Positions 1 through 12,263 of a DNA stretch of 64,000 nt are shown piece after piece. The notes below the pieces were generated by a model. It worked only from the letters and a program-made list of their open reading frames with translations, searched no databases and was not told the origin of the DNA. Position 1 is the stretch's first letter. The number at the start of each line of letters is the position of its first letter. The stretch comes from CAVPOO01 sp963707015. Its GTDB lineage: Bacteria > Pseudomonadota > Gammaproteobacteria > Thiohalobacterales > Thiohalobacteraceae. Both the position numbers and the translations under genes were made by a program. Location: the NCBI GenBank assembly GCA_963707015.1, contig CAVPOO010000010.1, forward strand, positions 1 through 64,000. Direction: 5' to 3'.

Positions 1-1
1 C

Positions 2-2076
2 GAAGGTACCTACTCCGAGATCTATCCCGATAAGAGCGAAGACGCGGAGGGCTTGGGGAAGTTCTTCAAACAGTTTTCCTTTCCCGGTCACATCGGTTCG
101 CACGTCACCCCGGAAACCCCCGGCTCCATTCATGAGGGCGGCGAGCTGGGCTACAGTCTGTCCCATGCCTATGGCGCCTGCCTGGACAATCCCGAGCTCA
201 TCGTCGCCTGCGTGGTGGGCGATGGCGAAGCCGAGACCGGGCCGCTCGCCACCGCCTGGCATTCGAACAAATTCATCAACCCCATCCGCGACGGTGCGGT
301 GTTGCCGATTTTGAACCTCAACGGCTACAAGATCGCCAACCCGACCATCCTCGCGCGCATCAGCCACGATCGCCTGGAGGCGCTTTTCCACGGTTACGGC
401 TACACGCCCTATTTTGTCGAGGGTGACGATCCCGGCGCCATGCACCAGACCATGGCGGCGACGCTGGACACCGCCATCGGCGAGATCCGTCAGATCCAGG
501 AGAGTGCGCGCGCGAGCGGCAAGGCCGAGCTTCCGAGCTGGCCGATGATCGTGCTGCGCTCACCCAAAGGCTGGACCGGACCGAAGGAGATCAACGGTCA
601 CAAAGCGGAAGGTTCCTGGCGGTCACACCAGGTACCCTTCGCCGACGTGCGCACCAATCCCGCGCACCTGAAGCTGCTGGAAGACTGGATGCGCAGTTAC
701 CAGCCCGAGGAACTGTTCGACGCCAACGGCCGGCTGGTACCGGAACTGCGCGAGCTCGCCCCGCGCGGCACGCGGCGCATGAGCGCCAACCTGCACGCCA
801 ACGGCGGCCTGTTGCGCAAGGAACTCAAACTGCCGGATTACCGCGACTATGCCGTGGACGTGAAGCAGGCGGGCAAGGTGTTGTACGAGAACACCAAGCC
901 GCTGGGTGAGTTCCTGCGCGACGTGATGCGCAACAACATGACCAACTTCCGCGTCTTCGGTCCCGATGAGACGGCCTCTAACCGCCTGCAGGCGGTCTAC
1001 GAAGTGAGCAAGAAGGTGTGGATGGCGGATATGCTGCCGGAGGACGCCGATGGCGGCGAATTGTCGCGCGACGGCCGGGTGATGGAAATGCTCTCCGAGC
1101 ACACCCTGATCGGCTGGCTGGAGGGTTATCTGCTCTCCGGCCGGTACGGCTTCTTCCACACCTACGAAGCCTTCGCCCATGTGATCGATTCGATGTTCAA
1201 TCAGCACGCCAAGTGGCTGGACATCTGCAAGAACCATGTGCCGTGGCGCGCCTCGGTGGCGTCGCAGAATATCCTGCTGTCCTCCACGGTCTGGCGCCAG
1301 GATCACAACGGCTTTTCGCACCAGGACCCGGGCTTCATCGATCTGGTGACCAACAAGAGCCCGAGCGTGACGCGCATCTATCTGCCACCGGATGCCAATA
1401 CCCTGCTGGCGGTGGCGGACCAGTGTCTGCGCTCGACCGACTGCATCAATGTGATCGTCGCCGATAAACAGAAACACCTGCAGTTCGCCACCATCGAGGA
1501 GGCCACCGTGCACTGCGCCAAGGGCATCGGCATCTGGCGACGGGCCAGCAACGACGAGGGTGTGGAGCCGGATGTGGTAATGGCCTCGTGCGGCGATGTG
1601 GCCACCCAGGAAGCGCTCGCGGCAACCGCCATATTGCGCGAGCATCTGCCGGAGCTGAAGGTGCGCTTCGTCAATGTGGTCGACCTCTACAAGCTGCAGC
1701 CGGTGTCCGAACACCCGCACGGCTCCACCGAGCGGGAGTTCGACAGCCTGTTTACCACGGACAAGCCGGTGATCTTCAATTTCCACGGTTATCCCTGGCT
1801 GATCCACAAACTCGCCTACCGCTTCAAGAACCATGAGCAGATACATGTGCGCGGCTACAAGGAGCGCGGCAACATCAACACACCGCTGGAGCTGGCGATC
1901 CTGAATCAGACCGACCGCTTCACCCTGGTGATCGATGTGATCGATCGTGTGCCGGGGCTGGCCGCGCGGGCCGCGCATCTGAAGGAACAGATGAAAAACG
2001 AGATCATCCTCAACCTCGCCTACGCGCACGAGCACGGCACCGACCGCGACGAGTTCACCAACTGGGTCTGGCCGCT

Positions 2077-2080
<4 letters not shown>
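2..2080 (+). CDS. xfp: Xylulose-5-phosphate/fructose-6-phosphate phosphoketolase, 5' truncated by the window edge
   Basis: This thiamine-diphosphate enzyme cleaves xylulose-5-P or fructose-6-P with phosphate to give acetyl-phosphate and a shorter aldose phosphate in the cytoplasm. The open frame runs to the first base of the window and already reads family sequence there (EGTYSEIYPDKSEDA), so the true start lies outside. The TTG at 53 is an internal codon. Recognisable blocks include FPGHIGSHVTPETPGSIHEG, the GDGEAETGP segment expected at the ThDP pyrophosphate/metal site, and a C-terminal region with RGYKERGNINTPLELAILN. About 692 residues are visible, against roughly 790-800 for full-length family members. 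Its stop overlaps the ATG of the next gene (ATGA), so translation is probably coupled to glycogen phosphorylase. Confidence 0.95.
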
Positions 2081-4590
<2,510 letters not shown>

Positions 4591-4882
4591 AGTGAGGCGC
4601 CATGTCGGCAGGTCGTGCATCGATCAGCGGGCGGACTGCCTGCCATCCTCGAACCGTTCACGCCGTCATCAGCGTCCGTGCAGACGCGACGAATGCGCGC
4701 GGATCTGAACGGTGAAGACGCCAACTATTCTGACGCGGGGGGCAGGCACTACCCGCTCGATTGCCCTGCAAGCATGGAAGCAAACTTTCGCTGGACCACC
4801 ACACGGGTAAAGTGGCAGGAGTGTCAGGAGTATTGACCTTAAGACACTCGCCTAACTATTTTGTTTTTAAAGAGTATTTACT

Positions 4883-4956
4883 TGGAGGCTGGGCCCGGAG
4901 TCGAACCGAGGTACACGGATTTGCAATCCGCTGCATAGCCATTCTGCCACCCAGCC
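4883..4956 (-). tRNA. tRNA-Cys (GCA)
   Basis: The minus strand folds as a 74-nt cloverleaf with acceptor arm GGCTGGG/CCCAGCC, discriminator T and an encoded CCA. The anticodon reads GCA within GGATTGCAAATCC, and the T-arm contains GGTTCGACTCC. It follows tRNA-Gly on the same strand, downstream of pgsA, which matches the pgsA-glyW-cysT order of enterobacteria. Confidence 0.96.
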
Positions 4957-4976
4957 GGATTCGGCCTCATGAACGG

Positions 4977-5006
4977 AAAAACCCCGGCCGCGCCGACCGA
5001 GGTTTT
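4977..5006 (-). terminator. Hairpin with T-run between tRNA-Gly and tRNA-Cys
   Basis: Read on the minus strand, AAAACCTCGG and a GC-rich loop are followed by CCGGGGTTTTT, an imperfect stem ending in a T-run. It lies between the two tRNA genes and could be an intrinsic terminator or a processing spacer. Confidence 0.5.
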
Positions 5007-5020
5007 CTCTGCAGTCAATT

Positions 5021-5096
5021 TGGAGCGGGAAACGAGATTCGAACTCGCGACCCCAACCTTGGCAAGGTTGTGCTCTACCAACTGAGCTATTCCCGC
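5021..5096 (-). tRNA. tRNA-Gly (GCC)
   Basis: This is a 76-nt minus-strand cloverleaf with acceptor GCGGGAA/TTCCCGC, discriminator T and encoded CCA. The anticodon GCC lies in CCTTGCCAAGG, the D-loop is AGCTCAGTTGGTAGAGC, and the T-arm is GAGTTCGAATCTC. It lies 68 bp downstream of pgsA. Confidence 0.97.
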
Positions 5097-5164
5097 GCGC
5101 GTGGAACGAGCTATTGTAGCGATGCGGTATGCCCTGTCAAGCCGACAGCCACAAAAGTTTCCTT

Positions 5165-5749
5165 CTAAGCCTTTGTATCACTGACTATCTTTTGCCGGCC
5201 CATCAGCACCGGCCATGCCGCACGCAGATAAATCACCATTGACCACAATGTTAGCAGCGCCGCCACGTAGAGCAAGACCATGCCAACGAGCTGTGTGGGG
5301 ATGATCCACAGGGGTTCGTGATAGAGAAGCAGCAACAGCGCCACCATCTGGGCAATCGTCTTGAATTTTCCGATGACAGACACCTTCACCTGCGCCCGGT
5401 TTCCGAGTTCCGCCATCCATTCCCGCAGCGCGGAAACCGCGATCTCGCGGCCGACAATAATCATGGCCGGAACGGTGAAGACAATCGAAGGATGCTGCTG
5501 GACCAGCAGGATCAGTGCCACCGCCACCATCAGTTTGTCAGCAACCGGGTCCAGGAATGCGCCGAACGCGGACGTCTGGCCGAGGCGCCTGGCCAGATAG
5601 CCGTCAAGCCAGTCGGTGAGTGCGGCCAGCCCGAAAATCGCAGCCGTTGCCAGGTTCACCCACAAGAACGGCAGGTAAAAGATGATCACGAACACCGGAA
5701 TCAGGGCGATCCGCATCAGGGTCAGAAGGGTCGGGACATTCAGCTGCAT
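5165..5749 (-). CDS. pgsA: CDP-diacylglycerol--glycerol-3-phosphate 3-phosphatidyltransferase
   Basis: This integral membrane enzyme makes phosphatidylglycerol-phosphate from CDP-diacylglycerol and glycerol-3-phosphate. The CDP-alcohol phosphatidyltransferase signature is intact near residue 50: DWLDGYLARRLG followed by GAFLDPVADKL, giving the DGxxAR...GxxxDxxxD pattern. Several hydrophobic segments flank it. I chose the ATG at 5749 (MQLNVPTLLTLMR) because AAAAGGATGAGC gives a properly spaced Shine-Dalgarno. ATGs at 5764 and 5755 are in frame but overlap that site. It is the last gene of uvrY-udg-uvrC-pgsA, followed by tRNA-Gly and tRNA-Cys. Confidence 0.95.
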   Translation of the reverse strand: MQLNVPTLLTLMRIALIPVFVIIFYLPFLWVNLATAAIFGLAALTDWLDGYLARRLGQTSAFGAFLDPVADKLMVAVALILLVQQHPSIVFTVPAMIIVGREIAVSALREWMAELGNRAQVKVSVIGKFKTIAQMVALLLLLYHEPLWIIPTQLVGMVLLYVAALLTLWSMVIYLRAAWPVLMGRQKIVSDTKA

Positions 5750-5839
5750 GCTCATCCTTTTCATATCGCGATTTCCGGGTCGCGACCGCCGGCCCTATTT
5801 TGGGGCGTTCTTTCTACACCGCACAAGGCAAATGACATG

Positions 5840-7672
5840 TTACCCATTTTCATGGAAGGCATCATAGATCTCCTCGGCAAGCGCACGACTTATCCCTTTC
5901 ACCCTGGCAAGGTCCTCCACCCCGGCGCGGGCCACCTCCTGCATACCGCCAAACTGTTTGAGAAGTTCTTGCCGGCGTTTGGGCCCCACACCTGCAATCG
6001 CCTCCAGCGGTGATTGTTGCCGGGTTCGGGCACGGCGTTGACGGTGGCCGGTTATCGCAAACCGGTGCGCCTCATCGCGGATCTGCTGGATAAGGTGCAG
6101 CGCAGGCGAATGGGCATCCAGATGCAACTCGCCCTTCCCCACCACATGCAGCGTTTCGAGGCCGGGTCTGCGTTCCGGCCCCTTCGCGACACCGACAATC
6201 TGCACGTCCGTGACCTGGAGCTCCTCCAGCACCTTGCAGGCGGAGGTAACCTGGCCTTTACCGCCGTCGATCAACAGCAGGTCCGGCAGTCTGCCCTCCC
6301 CCTTCTGAATACGGGTGTAGCGTCGGGTCAGCGCCTGCTCCATTGCCGCGTAATCGTCACCGGGTTCGATATCCGCAATGTTGAAGCGACGATAGTCCGA
6401 TTTGAGCGGGCCTTCTGTGTCGAATACCACACAGGACGCCACGGTCGCCTCGCCCCGCGTGTGGCTGATATCGAAGCATTCGATGCGTGCCGGTTCATCA
6501 TCGAGATCGAGCGCCTGTCGCAATGCCTCTATGCGCCGATGCATGCCGGCACGGCTCGCCAGCCGCGCCTCCAGCGCGTGCCGGGCATTGGCTTCGCCCA
6601 TCTTCAGCCAGCGAGCGCGATCTCCCCGCACGCGGCTTCGCAGCCGGACGGCATGTCCCGACTGTTCCGTAAAAGCCTCCTGCAACCAGCCGGCTTCCTC
6701 GAGCTCGGCATTCAGCAGGATCTCTCCCGGCGCACTGCGGCCGAGATAGTACTGTGTCAGGAACGCCCCAAGGATGTCTTCCCGTGCCGAGCCGGCAGGC
6801 GTCCTGGGGAAAAAGATCTTGTTGCCGAGGTTTCGGCCAGCGCGGATGAAAAACACCTGCACACAGGCGCTGCCGCCCTCCACCACAGCGGCCACGATGT
6901 CGAGATCGCCGCGCTCGCCGCTGACGTACTGGCGTTCCTGAACCCGTTTCAGGCTGGCGATCTGGTCGCGATACTTCGCCGCATCCTCGAAGTGCAGTGC
7001 CTCCGACGCCTTGTCCATGCGCGCCACCAGTTCATCGACGAGCTCGCTGCTTTTTCCTTCCAGGAACAGAACCGTATGGTGCACATCCTCTGCGTAGGCC
7101 TCCCGGGTGATGGCGCCCACGCAGGGGGCACTGCAGCGTTGGATCTGATACTGCAGGCAGGGCCGGGAGCGGTTACTGAAGAAACTGTCCTCGCATTGCC
7201 GGACCCTGAACACCTTCTGCATCAGGTTGAGGCTTTCCCTGACCGCATGGGCATTCGGGTAGGGTCCAAAATAGCGTCCTCCGCCCTTGCGGGCGCCGCG
7301 GTGCAGAACGATCCTGGGGAAATCCTGGTCGGTCGAGAGATACAGATAGGGATAGCTCTTGTCGTCGCGTAGCAAAATATTATAGCGCGGCTTGAGCTCC
7401 TTGATGAGATTGTTCTCGAGCAGCAGGGCTTCGCTTTCGGTGTGCGTGACGGTGACTTCGACACTGCACGTTTGTGCCATGAGGGCCTGGGTTTTCAGAC
7501 TGAGCGCGCCGGTGCGGAAATAACTCGACACCCGCTTCTTGAGATTGCGCGCCTTGCCGACGTACAGCACCTCCTGGTCCTGTGAAAGCATCCGGTAGAC
7601 GCCCGGCCGTGGTGTCAGGTGGCGCAGAAAACTCCCCGGATCAAAGCGCTGCGCGCGATCGATTGCGTTCAT
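5840..7672 (-). CDS. uvrC: Excinuclease ABC subunit C
   Basis: This subunit makes both incisions in nucleotide excision repair, after UvrA/UvrB damage recognition. At 610 residues it has the standard length. The N-terminal GIY-YIG nuclease is visible (PGVYRML then VLYVGKARNLKKRVSSYF, residues 23-52). A UVR/UvrB-binding motif follows near 205 (ALHFEDAAKYRDQIASLKRV). The RNase H-like C-terminal nuclease has IECFDISHTRGE and LLIDGGKGQV. Tandem helix-hairpin-helix motifs end the protein (GVGPKRRQELLKQFGG; VKGISRALAEEIYDAF). It sits 90 bp upstream of pgsA and 15 bp downstream of the glycosylase gene. Confidence 0.97.
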   Translation of the reverse strand: MNAIDRAQRFDPGSFLRHLTPRPGVYRMLSQDQEVLYVGKARNLKKRVSSYFRTGALSLKTQALMAQTCSVEVTVTHTESEALLLENNLIKELKPRYNILLRDDKSYPYLYLSTDQDFPRIVLHRGARKGGGRYFGPYPNAHAVRESLNLMQKVFRVRQCEDSFFSNRSRPCLQYQIQRCSAPCVGAITREAYAEDVHHTVLFLEGKSSELVDELVARMDKASEALHFEDAAKYRDQIASLKRVQERQYVSGERGDLDIVAAVVEGGSACVQVFFIRAGRNLGNKIFFPRTPAGSAREDILGAFLTQYYLGRSAPGEILLNAELEEAGWLQEAFTEQSGHAVRLRSRVRGDRARWLKMGEANARHALEARLASRAGMHRRIEALRQALDLDDEPARIECFDISHTRGEATVASCVVFDTEGPLKSDYRRFNIADIEPGDDYAAMEQALTRRYTRIQKGEGRLPDLLLIDGGKGQVTSACKVLEELQVTDVQIVGVAKGPERRPGLETLHVVGKGELHLDAHSPALHLIQQIRDEAHRFAITGHRQRRARTRQQSPLEAIAGVGPKRRQELLKQFGGMQEVARAGVEDLARVKGISRALAEEIYDAFHENG

Positions 7673-7687
7673 ACCCGAAGTGTTTCA

Positions 7688-8332
7688 TCAAGTCCCCGCA
7701 TCCAGCAACTGTCGCACCTCGCGGAAGACCTCGTGAAACATCTCGCGTGTCAGACGACCCGTCTGGGTGTTATAGCGGCTGCAGTGGTAGGAATCGACCA
7801 GCCATCGCCCCGCCTCCAGCGCATGGTGCGCACCATGGGCGAACCGGTACGCCGACTGCGTCTTGCCCAGCGCGCGCAAGGTGGCGTTATGTGCGATGCG
7901 CCCCAGTGCGAGGATTACGGCACCGGCGTCGAGACCTGCGATCTCATTGGCGAGAAACCGGTTACAGGAACGGACCTCGTCTGTCTGCGGCTTGTTCTGC
8001 GGTGGCAGACACTTCACCGCGTTGGTAATGCGGCAGTTGTCCAGGCGCAGACTGTCTGTCGCGTGCCGGGACTCGGCTCGGCTGGAAAAACCGAACTCGT
8101 ACAGCGTCTGATACAGAAGCAGCCCGGCATGATCACCCGTAAAGGGTCGGCCCGTCGCGTTGGCCCCGTGCAGGCCGGGCGCCAGGCCCACGATCAGGAA
8201 GCGTGCGTCGTCATCGCCAAAAGGCGGCACCGGGCGCGCGTGGTAGTGTGGATAACGGCTGCCAATCTCGTCGAGGAACGCGGCCAGCCGCGGACAACGC
8301 CGGCATGCGGGATCGAAGCTCAGGGACGGCAC
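7688..8332 (-). CDS. Uracil-DNA glycosylase, family 5 (UDGb) type
   Basis: This is a predicted base-excision glycosylase of the uracil-DNA glycosylase superfamily. Cysteines CRRCPRL near the N-terminus and TNAVKC near residue 108 fit an Fe-S cluster site. Motif A reads GLAPGLHGANATGRPFTGD, lacking the catalytic Asp/Asn of families 1 and 4, and motif B reads SYHCSRYNTQTG. Together these point to family 5 rather than family 4. At 214 residues it is about normal length. Its start lies inside the end of uvrY (13-nt overlap), so it is probably co-translated. Assignment to family 5 over family 4 is likely but rests on motif reading only. Confidence 0.8.
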   Translation of the reverse strand: MPSLSFDPACRRCPRLAAFLDEIGSRYPHYHARPVPPFGDDDARFLIVGLAPGLHGANATGRPFTGDHAGLLLYQTLYEFGFSSRAESRHATDSLRLDNCRITNAVKCLPPQNKPQTDEVRSCNRFLANEIAGLDAGAVILALGRIAHNATLRALGKTQSAYRFAHGAHHALEAGRWLVDSYHCSRYNTQTGRLTREMFHEVFREVRQLLDAGT

Positions 8333-8961
8333 TCCAGCATTCCGTGCCGGATCGCGAGGTGCGTCAGCTCCACATCATTCGCAACCCCGAGCTTGTCATA
8401 GAGCCGATACCGGTACGTGCTGATCGTTGTCGGACTGAGGCACAGGCGAGTCGAGATGTCCTGATTGCGGTAGCCCTGGGTCACCATGAGCATGACCTGC
8501 ATCTCACGCTGCGAGAGTTTTTCGAAAACCGAGCGCGTGCCACCGGGTAACATCGACAGCGCAACCTGACGCGCGACGTCAGCACTGAGATAACGTTCAC
8601 CTCTCTGGACGGCATGGATTGCGGAAATGATTTCATCGACTGCGCAGGATTTGGTCAGATATCCCGCCGCTCCTGCCTCCAGCAGGCGGGTCGGAAAGGG
8701 TTCGTCCCCATAGACTGTGACAACGATGATCTTGATAAGGGGATCGATGTGCAGCAGCTTGCGTGTTGCTTCGAGTCCGCCGATCCCGGGCATATTGACA
8801 TCCATGATCACCACGTTCGGTTTGTGCTCACGAACGTAGTCAATCGCTTCTTCGCCGGTACCCGCCTCTCCAATGACCTGGATGCCACGTTCGTCATCGA
8901 GCAGGCGTCTCATACCGGCCCGCACCAGCCCGTGATCGTCGACCAGCAACACATGAATCAT
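8320..8961 (-). CDS. uvrY: GacA/UvrY-family response regulator
   Basis: This LuxR-type two-component regulator, in other gammaproteobacteria, answers the BarA/GacS kinase and drives CsrB-type small RNAs. The receiver holds the acidic pair DD at 8-9, phospho-acceptor Asp54 in VVIMDVNMPG and a conserved Lys in GYLTKSCAVDE. The C-terminal HTH reads LSQREMQVMLMVTQGYRNQDISTRL in the track translation, followed by SPTTISTYRYRLYDKLGV. The ATG at 8961 (MIHVLLVDDH) is preferred over 8979 because a G-rich Shine-Dalgarno (GGGGGGGTGG) precedes it. Its position directly upstream of uvrC matches the classical uvrY-uvrC arrangement, here with a uracil-DNA glycosylase inserted. Confidence 0.93.
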   Translation of the reverse strand: MIHVLLVDDHGLVRAGMRRLLDDERGIQVIGEAGTGEEAIDYVREHKPNVVIMDVNMPGIGGLEATRKLLHIDPLIKIIVVTVYGDEPFPTRLLEAGAAGYLTKSCAVDEIISAIHAVQRGERYLSADVARQVALSMLPGGTRSVFEKLSQREMQVMLMVTQGYRNQDISTRLCLSPTTISTYRYRLYDKLGVANDVELTHLAIRHGMLECRP

Positions 8962-9730
8962 CAGCCACCCCCCCCGCAATGGGACCTGTGAGCACTATCG
9001 CCAAAAGCAACGTCTGATACGCCCCTGCACACGCAGCGATTGCCCGGGCACAGCTGACGGGCTAAGACCACGCGCCCTGACACGTGCCCTGCTGCGCGTG
9101 GACGCGACGCCTCACACCTGCATGGTTTTCAGGTGTAGTTTCGTTCCCTCGACGTTTCCCTCATCGGTCCCTTTTTCTGCGGCAGGCGCGCGTACTGACC
9201 ATGCGACTTGCCTGGTTGCCTATATCGTTATATCTGTACTTTCCAGTACAGTTGGCCTGCAAAGTGTACCAACCCCGCACCCCGGCCACCACCGTGATGT
9301 GGAAATACCTCTCCTTGGCCTGATGTGCCGGTGCCGTAGGTGGCTGGCCGACTCAACCCGCCTGCCACTACGGTTGCCAGGCCAGCGAGCAAGGGGTGCG
9401 CATGACCGCTCGACACCTCTCGGCGTCAGGCGTTCTGGGCGGCCAGCCCGGCCTCAATGACCGGAACGAACGTAAGGCCAGCCACTTTCGTCGTGCCGAT
9501 AGATAATCACAACTTAATGTATTTGATAGACTATTTTGTCCACGTCATCCCTGCTGAGAATCGAGCTTCAGTTGTGCTTACTCGCGCCCGACTATTCATC
9601 GCTCCCTTAGCTATAGTACTGTTGAATATAATGCTGTAATGGTAAGCGATAACCGCAGGTGTCGGTATGTTCCGAAGACCAGTACCTTTAAAGGTAAGCA
9701 ATTGAAAAAACCAAATATTGAAACGAACGT
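8962..9730. other. Long intergenic region between divergent uvrY and the SGNH hydrolase gene
   Basis: About 770 bp hold no convincing gene; short open frames here lack Shine-Dalgarno sites and recognisable sequence. Base composition shifts from GC-rich to AT-rich beyond 9480. Small inverted repeats are visible: CTGTACT-TTCC-AGTACAG (9234-9251), an ACACCTG/CAGGTGT pair near 9115-9137, and a perfect 14-bp palindrome TACCTTTAAAGGTA (9683-9696) 35 bp before the next start. The last could be an operator for the secreted protein gene. Confidence 0.5.
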
Positions 9731-12133
9731 ATGAAGTCACATGAACTGTTCCGGCCACTAACCCTGGCAACGATTTTCTGGCTATCGCTGACGGCACAAG
9801 ACACCTGGGCTCAAGAGGTCCTGGCGGCCTCAGTCCTGCCCACCAGCCGTTCCGTTCAGGTGGGAAATCCAGCCACGGCCTTTGCCACGATTATTAATCC
9901 CGACCTGGCGACTGCCACCCAGTGCAGCATCGCACCGGCCAGCGTCGTCCCGGCCAGCTTCCGCTATCAGACGACCGATGCTGCCACGAACGCGCTGACG
10001 GGGTCGGCCAACACGCCTGTGGACATCCCGCCCGGCGGCAGCCAGAGCTTTGTGGTCGCCTTCACCCCGACGGCGGCCTTCGCTCCCACCGACGTGGAGT
10101 TCACCTTTGACTGCACCAATACCGACCCCGCCCCCAGCCTGCCTGGAGTCAACAGCCTGCTCCTCTCGGCATCGGACACGCCGGTTGCCGATATCATCGC
10201 GCTGGCGGTAACGGCTTCGGGCGACGGGATCGTGAACCTGCCCAGCGAAACTGGCAGCGCTGCGTTTGCACTGGCTTCCGCCAGCGTGGGTGCCGATGCC
10301 GGTCTCGTCAGCATTTCGGCGAGCGCCCTGAATGCAGGCCTGCCCGTCACCACTGCCCTGTGCGAAACGAACCCGGCGACCGGTCAGTGCCTGTCGCTAC
10401 CCTCGTTCTCCCTGTCGAAAACGATCTCCGCCAATGACACAGCGTCCTATGCGGTCTTTGTTACGGGCTCCGGGGCCATCCCCTTTGATCCCGCCAACAA
10501 CCGCATCGTCGTCGAGTTTCAACAGGCGGGGGGCGTGGTTCGCGGGCGCACCAGCGTGGCAGTGCGCGTCAACCGGCCACCGACGGCGGTAAATGACGGG
10601 TTTACGGTGGAGCAGGACACAAGCCTGAACTCCCTGGATGTACTGTCAAATGACACGGACCCGGATCTGCCCGCGGAAACGCTGACCATCACGAGTGTCG
10701 GGACGCCCAGTGCCGGCGGCACGGTGACCAACCAGGGGACATCATTGGCGTACACACCACTGGCCGGCTTCACGGGGACTGAGACCTTCACCTACACCGT
10801 CGAGGACAGTACCTCGGCGTCCTCATCGGCCACAGTAACGATGACGGTGAATGCCTCGGGTGGCAGCCAGTCGGCCGTGCTGGCCCACTATTGGCGGCTC
10901 GATGAAACGTCCGGACAGTCCTATGCCGATGCCGTTGGCTCGGCAGCAGCCACCTGCACGACCTGCCCGACGAGTGTCTCCGGCCTGATCGGGCAGGCAG
11001 CGCAGGAGTTCAATGGCGTCAACGACGAGCTGAGAGTTGCGAATTTAACGACGGTAAACTGGTCCGCCAACGATAGTTTCACCATCGAGTACTGGATGAA
11101 ACACGATACCGCATGTGCCGGACTGGAGACTGGTGTGGGACGTAAGGACGGCCAGACGTCCCTCGAGTGGTGGGTCGGCTGTGATGGTGGCAAGGCGAGA
11201 TTCCAGCTGACTGACAGGAGTGGTGCCGGGCTGGCGCTGGTGGGAACGACGGATATCGATGACGGCAACTGGCATCATGTCGTCGCGGTTCGCGACGGCG
11301 GACCCAATGAAAACCGCTTGTACGTCGACGGCGTCCTGGAGGACTCTGCCCCGGTTATCTACGGTGATTCGTTTGCTTCCACGGCCACACTCAATATCGG
11401 CTGGCTGGACAATAACGCGGGTGGCTCTCATTTCGATGGTCAGCTGGATGAAATCGCGATCCATGACGGTGTCGTCACCGACGACGAGATCGCCCGCCAC
11501 ACTGTGGATGGCTCAGTGGGATTGCAACGCGGCTATCTCGGCTGCACCGCACCGGTACGTATCATGCCGCTCGGAGACTCCATCACGGCACGTCCCGGGT
11601 ACCGTCCGCCCTTGTGGTTTGATCTGGGCGGCGCTTCGTATGACGTGGACTTCGTTGGCAGCAGCCCGGAGTCGTGCCCGGATGATCCCAGCCAGTGCAG
11701 CTATGACCCGGACAATGAGGGCCACAGCGGCTGGACCCCTGACCAGATCGCCGCCTCACTGAACGGCTTCCTGGGCGCGAATCCGGCAGACGTGATTCTC
11801 CTGCACATCGGCACCAATGACCTGGATCTCCTGGGGGTCGAGGATATCCTCAACATCACAGACAGCTTTGATCCGGCCATCACGGTGGTGCTGGCCCGTA
11901 TCATCAACCGCATGACGTTCGATCAAGCGACGACAGATTTCAACATCGCCGTCGCGGCAATGGCCGAGCAACGCATCAGCAACGGTGACAAGATCATTGT
12001 TGTCGATATGGAGAGTGCGCTGACATACCCGGATGATATGCAGGACGAGCTGCACCCCCTGCAGGTCGGATTTGACAAGATGGCCGTCGTATGGCGCGAC
12101 AGCCTGTCAACCTTCCTGCCCGTCTGCCCCTGA
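9731..12133 (+). CDS. Secreted multidomain protein: cadherin-like/Big domain, LamG-like domain and C-terminal SGNH (GDSL) hydrolase
   Basis: This is a predicted exported esterase or carbohydrate-deacylase-type enzyme; its substrate is unknown. A signal peptide ends near TWAQEV (residues 1-28). Residues 30-280 are beta-rich repeats. A cadherin-like/VCBS unit follows near 285-375 (RPPTAVNDGFTVEQDTSL then AGFTGTETFTYTVED). A LamG/concanavalin-like jelly-roll spans about 385-595 (YWRLDETSGQ; DDGNWHHVVAVRDGG). The SGNH domain has block I MPLGDSITARPG, block III HIGTNDLDLL and block V DELHPLQVGFDKMA, so the Ser, Asn, Asp and His catalytic positions are all present. It is preceded by an AT-rich, weakly ribosome-bound leader and stands alone, which could indicate acquisition. 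Confidence 0.8.
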   Translation: MKSHELFRPLTLATIFWLSLTAQDTWAQEVLAASVLPTSRSVQVGNPATAFATIINPDLATATQCSIAPASVVPASFRYQTTDAATNALTGSANTPVDIPPGGSQSFVVAFTPTAAFAPTDVEFTFDCTNTDPAPSLPGVNSLLLSASDTPVADIIALAVTASGDGIVNLPSETGSAAFALASASVGADAGLVSISASALNAGLPVTTALCETNPATGQCLSLPSFSLSKTISANDTASYAVFVTGSGAIPFDPANNRIVVEFQQAGGVVRGRTSVAVRVNRPPTAVNDGFTVEQDTSLNSLDVLSNDTDPDLPAETLTITSVGTPSAGGTVTNQGTSLAYTPLAGFTGTETFTYTVEDSTSASSSATVTMTVNASGGSQSAVLAHYWRLDETSGQSYADAVGSAAATCTTCPTSVSGLIGQAAQEFNGVNDELRVANLTTVNWSANDSFTIEYWMKHDTACAGLETGVGRKDGQTSLEWWVGCDGGKARFQLTDRSGAGLALVGTTDIDDGNWHHVVAVRDGGPNENRLYVDGVLEDSAPVIYGDSFASTATLNIGWLDNNAGGSHFDGQLDEIAIHDGVVTDDEIARHTVDGSVGLQRGYLGCTAPVRIMPLGDSITARPGYRPPLWFDLGGASYDVDFVGSSPESCPDDPSQCSYDPDNEGHSGWTPDQIAASLNGFLGANPADVILLHIGTNDLDLLGVEDILNITDSFDPAITVVLARIINRMTFDQATTDFNIAVAAMAEQRISNGDKIIVVDMESALTYPDDMQDELHPLQVGFDKMAVVWRDSLSTFLPVCP

Positions 12134-12263
12134 GCCAGGCGCGAAAAACCGGCCGGGCGGCGGGTAAGTTACCGGGCCCGGCGGGCCCTGCCCCCGCCCA
12201 AGGCGCCTTCGCTTCGGGGAGGCTGTGTATCGCATCGCTTTGGGCTAGCCCGGACCAGACCGC

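Noticed and set aside
4615..4882. Short genes between glgP and tRNA-Cys
   Set aside because: Frames run into the tRNA sequence and show no coding character.
9234..9251. LexA box upstream of uvrY
   Set aside because: CTGTACT-TTCC-AGTACAG has CTG-N12-CAG spacing, not the CTG-N10-CAG of gammaproteobacterial LexA sites.
9084..9460. Small genes in the uvrY upstream region
   Set aside because: Two overlapping frames without ribosome sites or recognisable sequence; composition fits intergenic DNA.
9640..9730. Cyclic-di-GMP or other known riboswitch before the SGNH gene
   Set aside because: The short palindrome is present but none of the conserved riboswitch blocks could be found.
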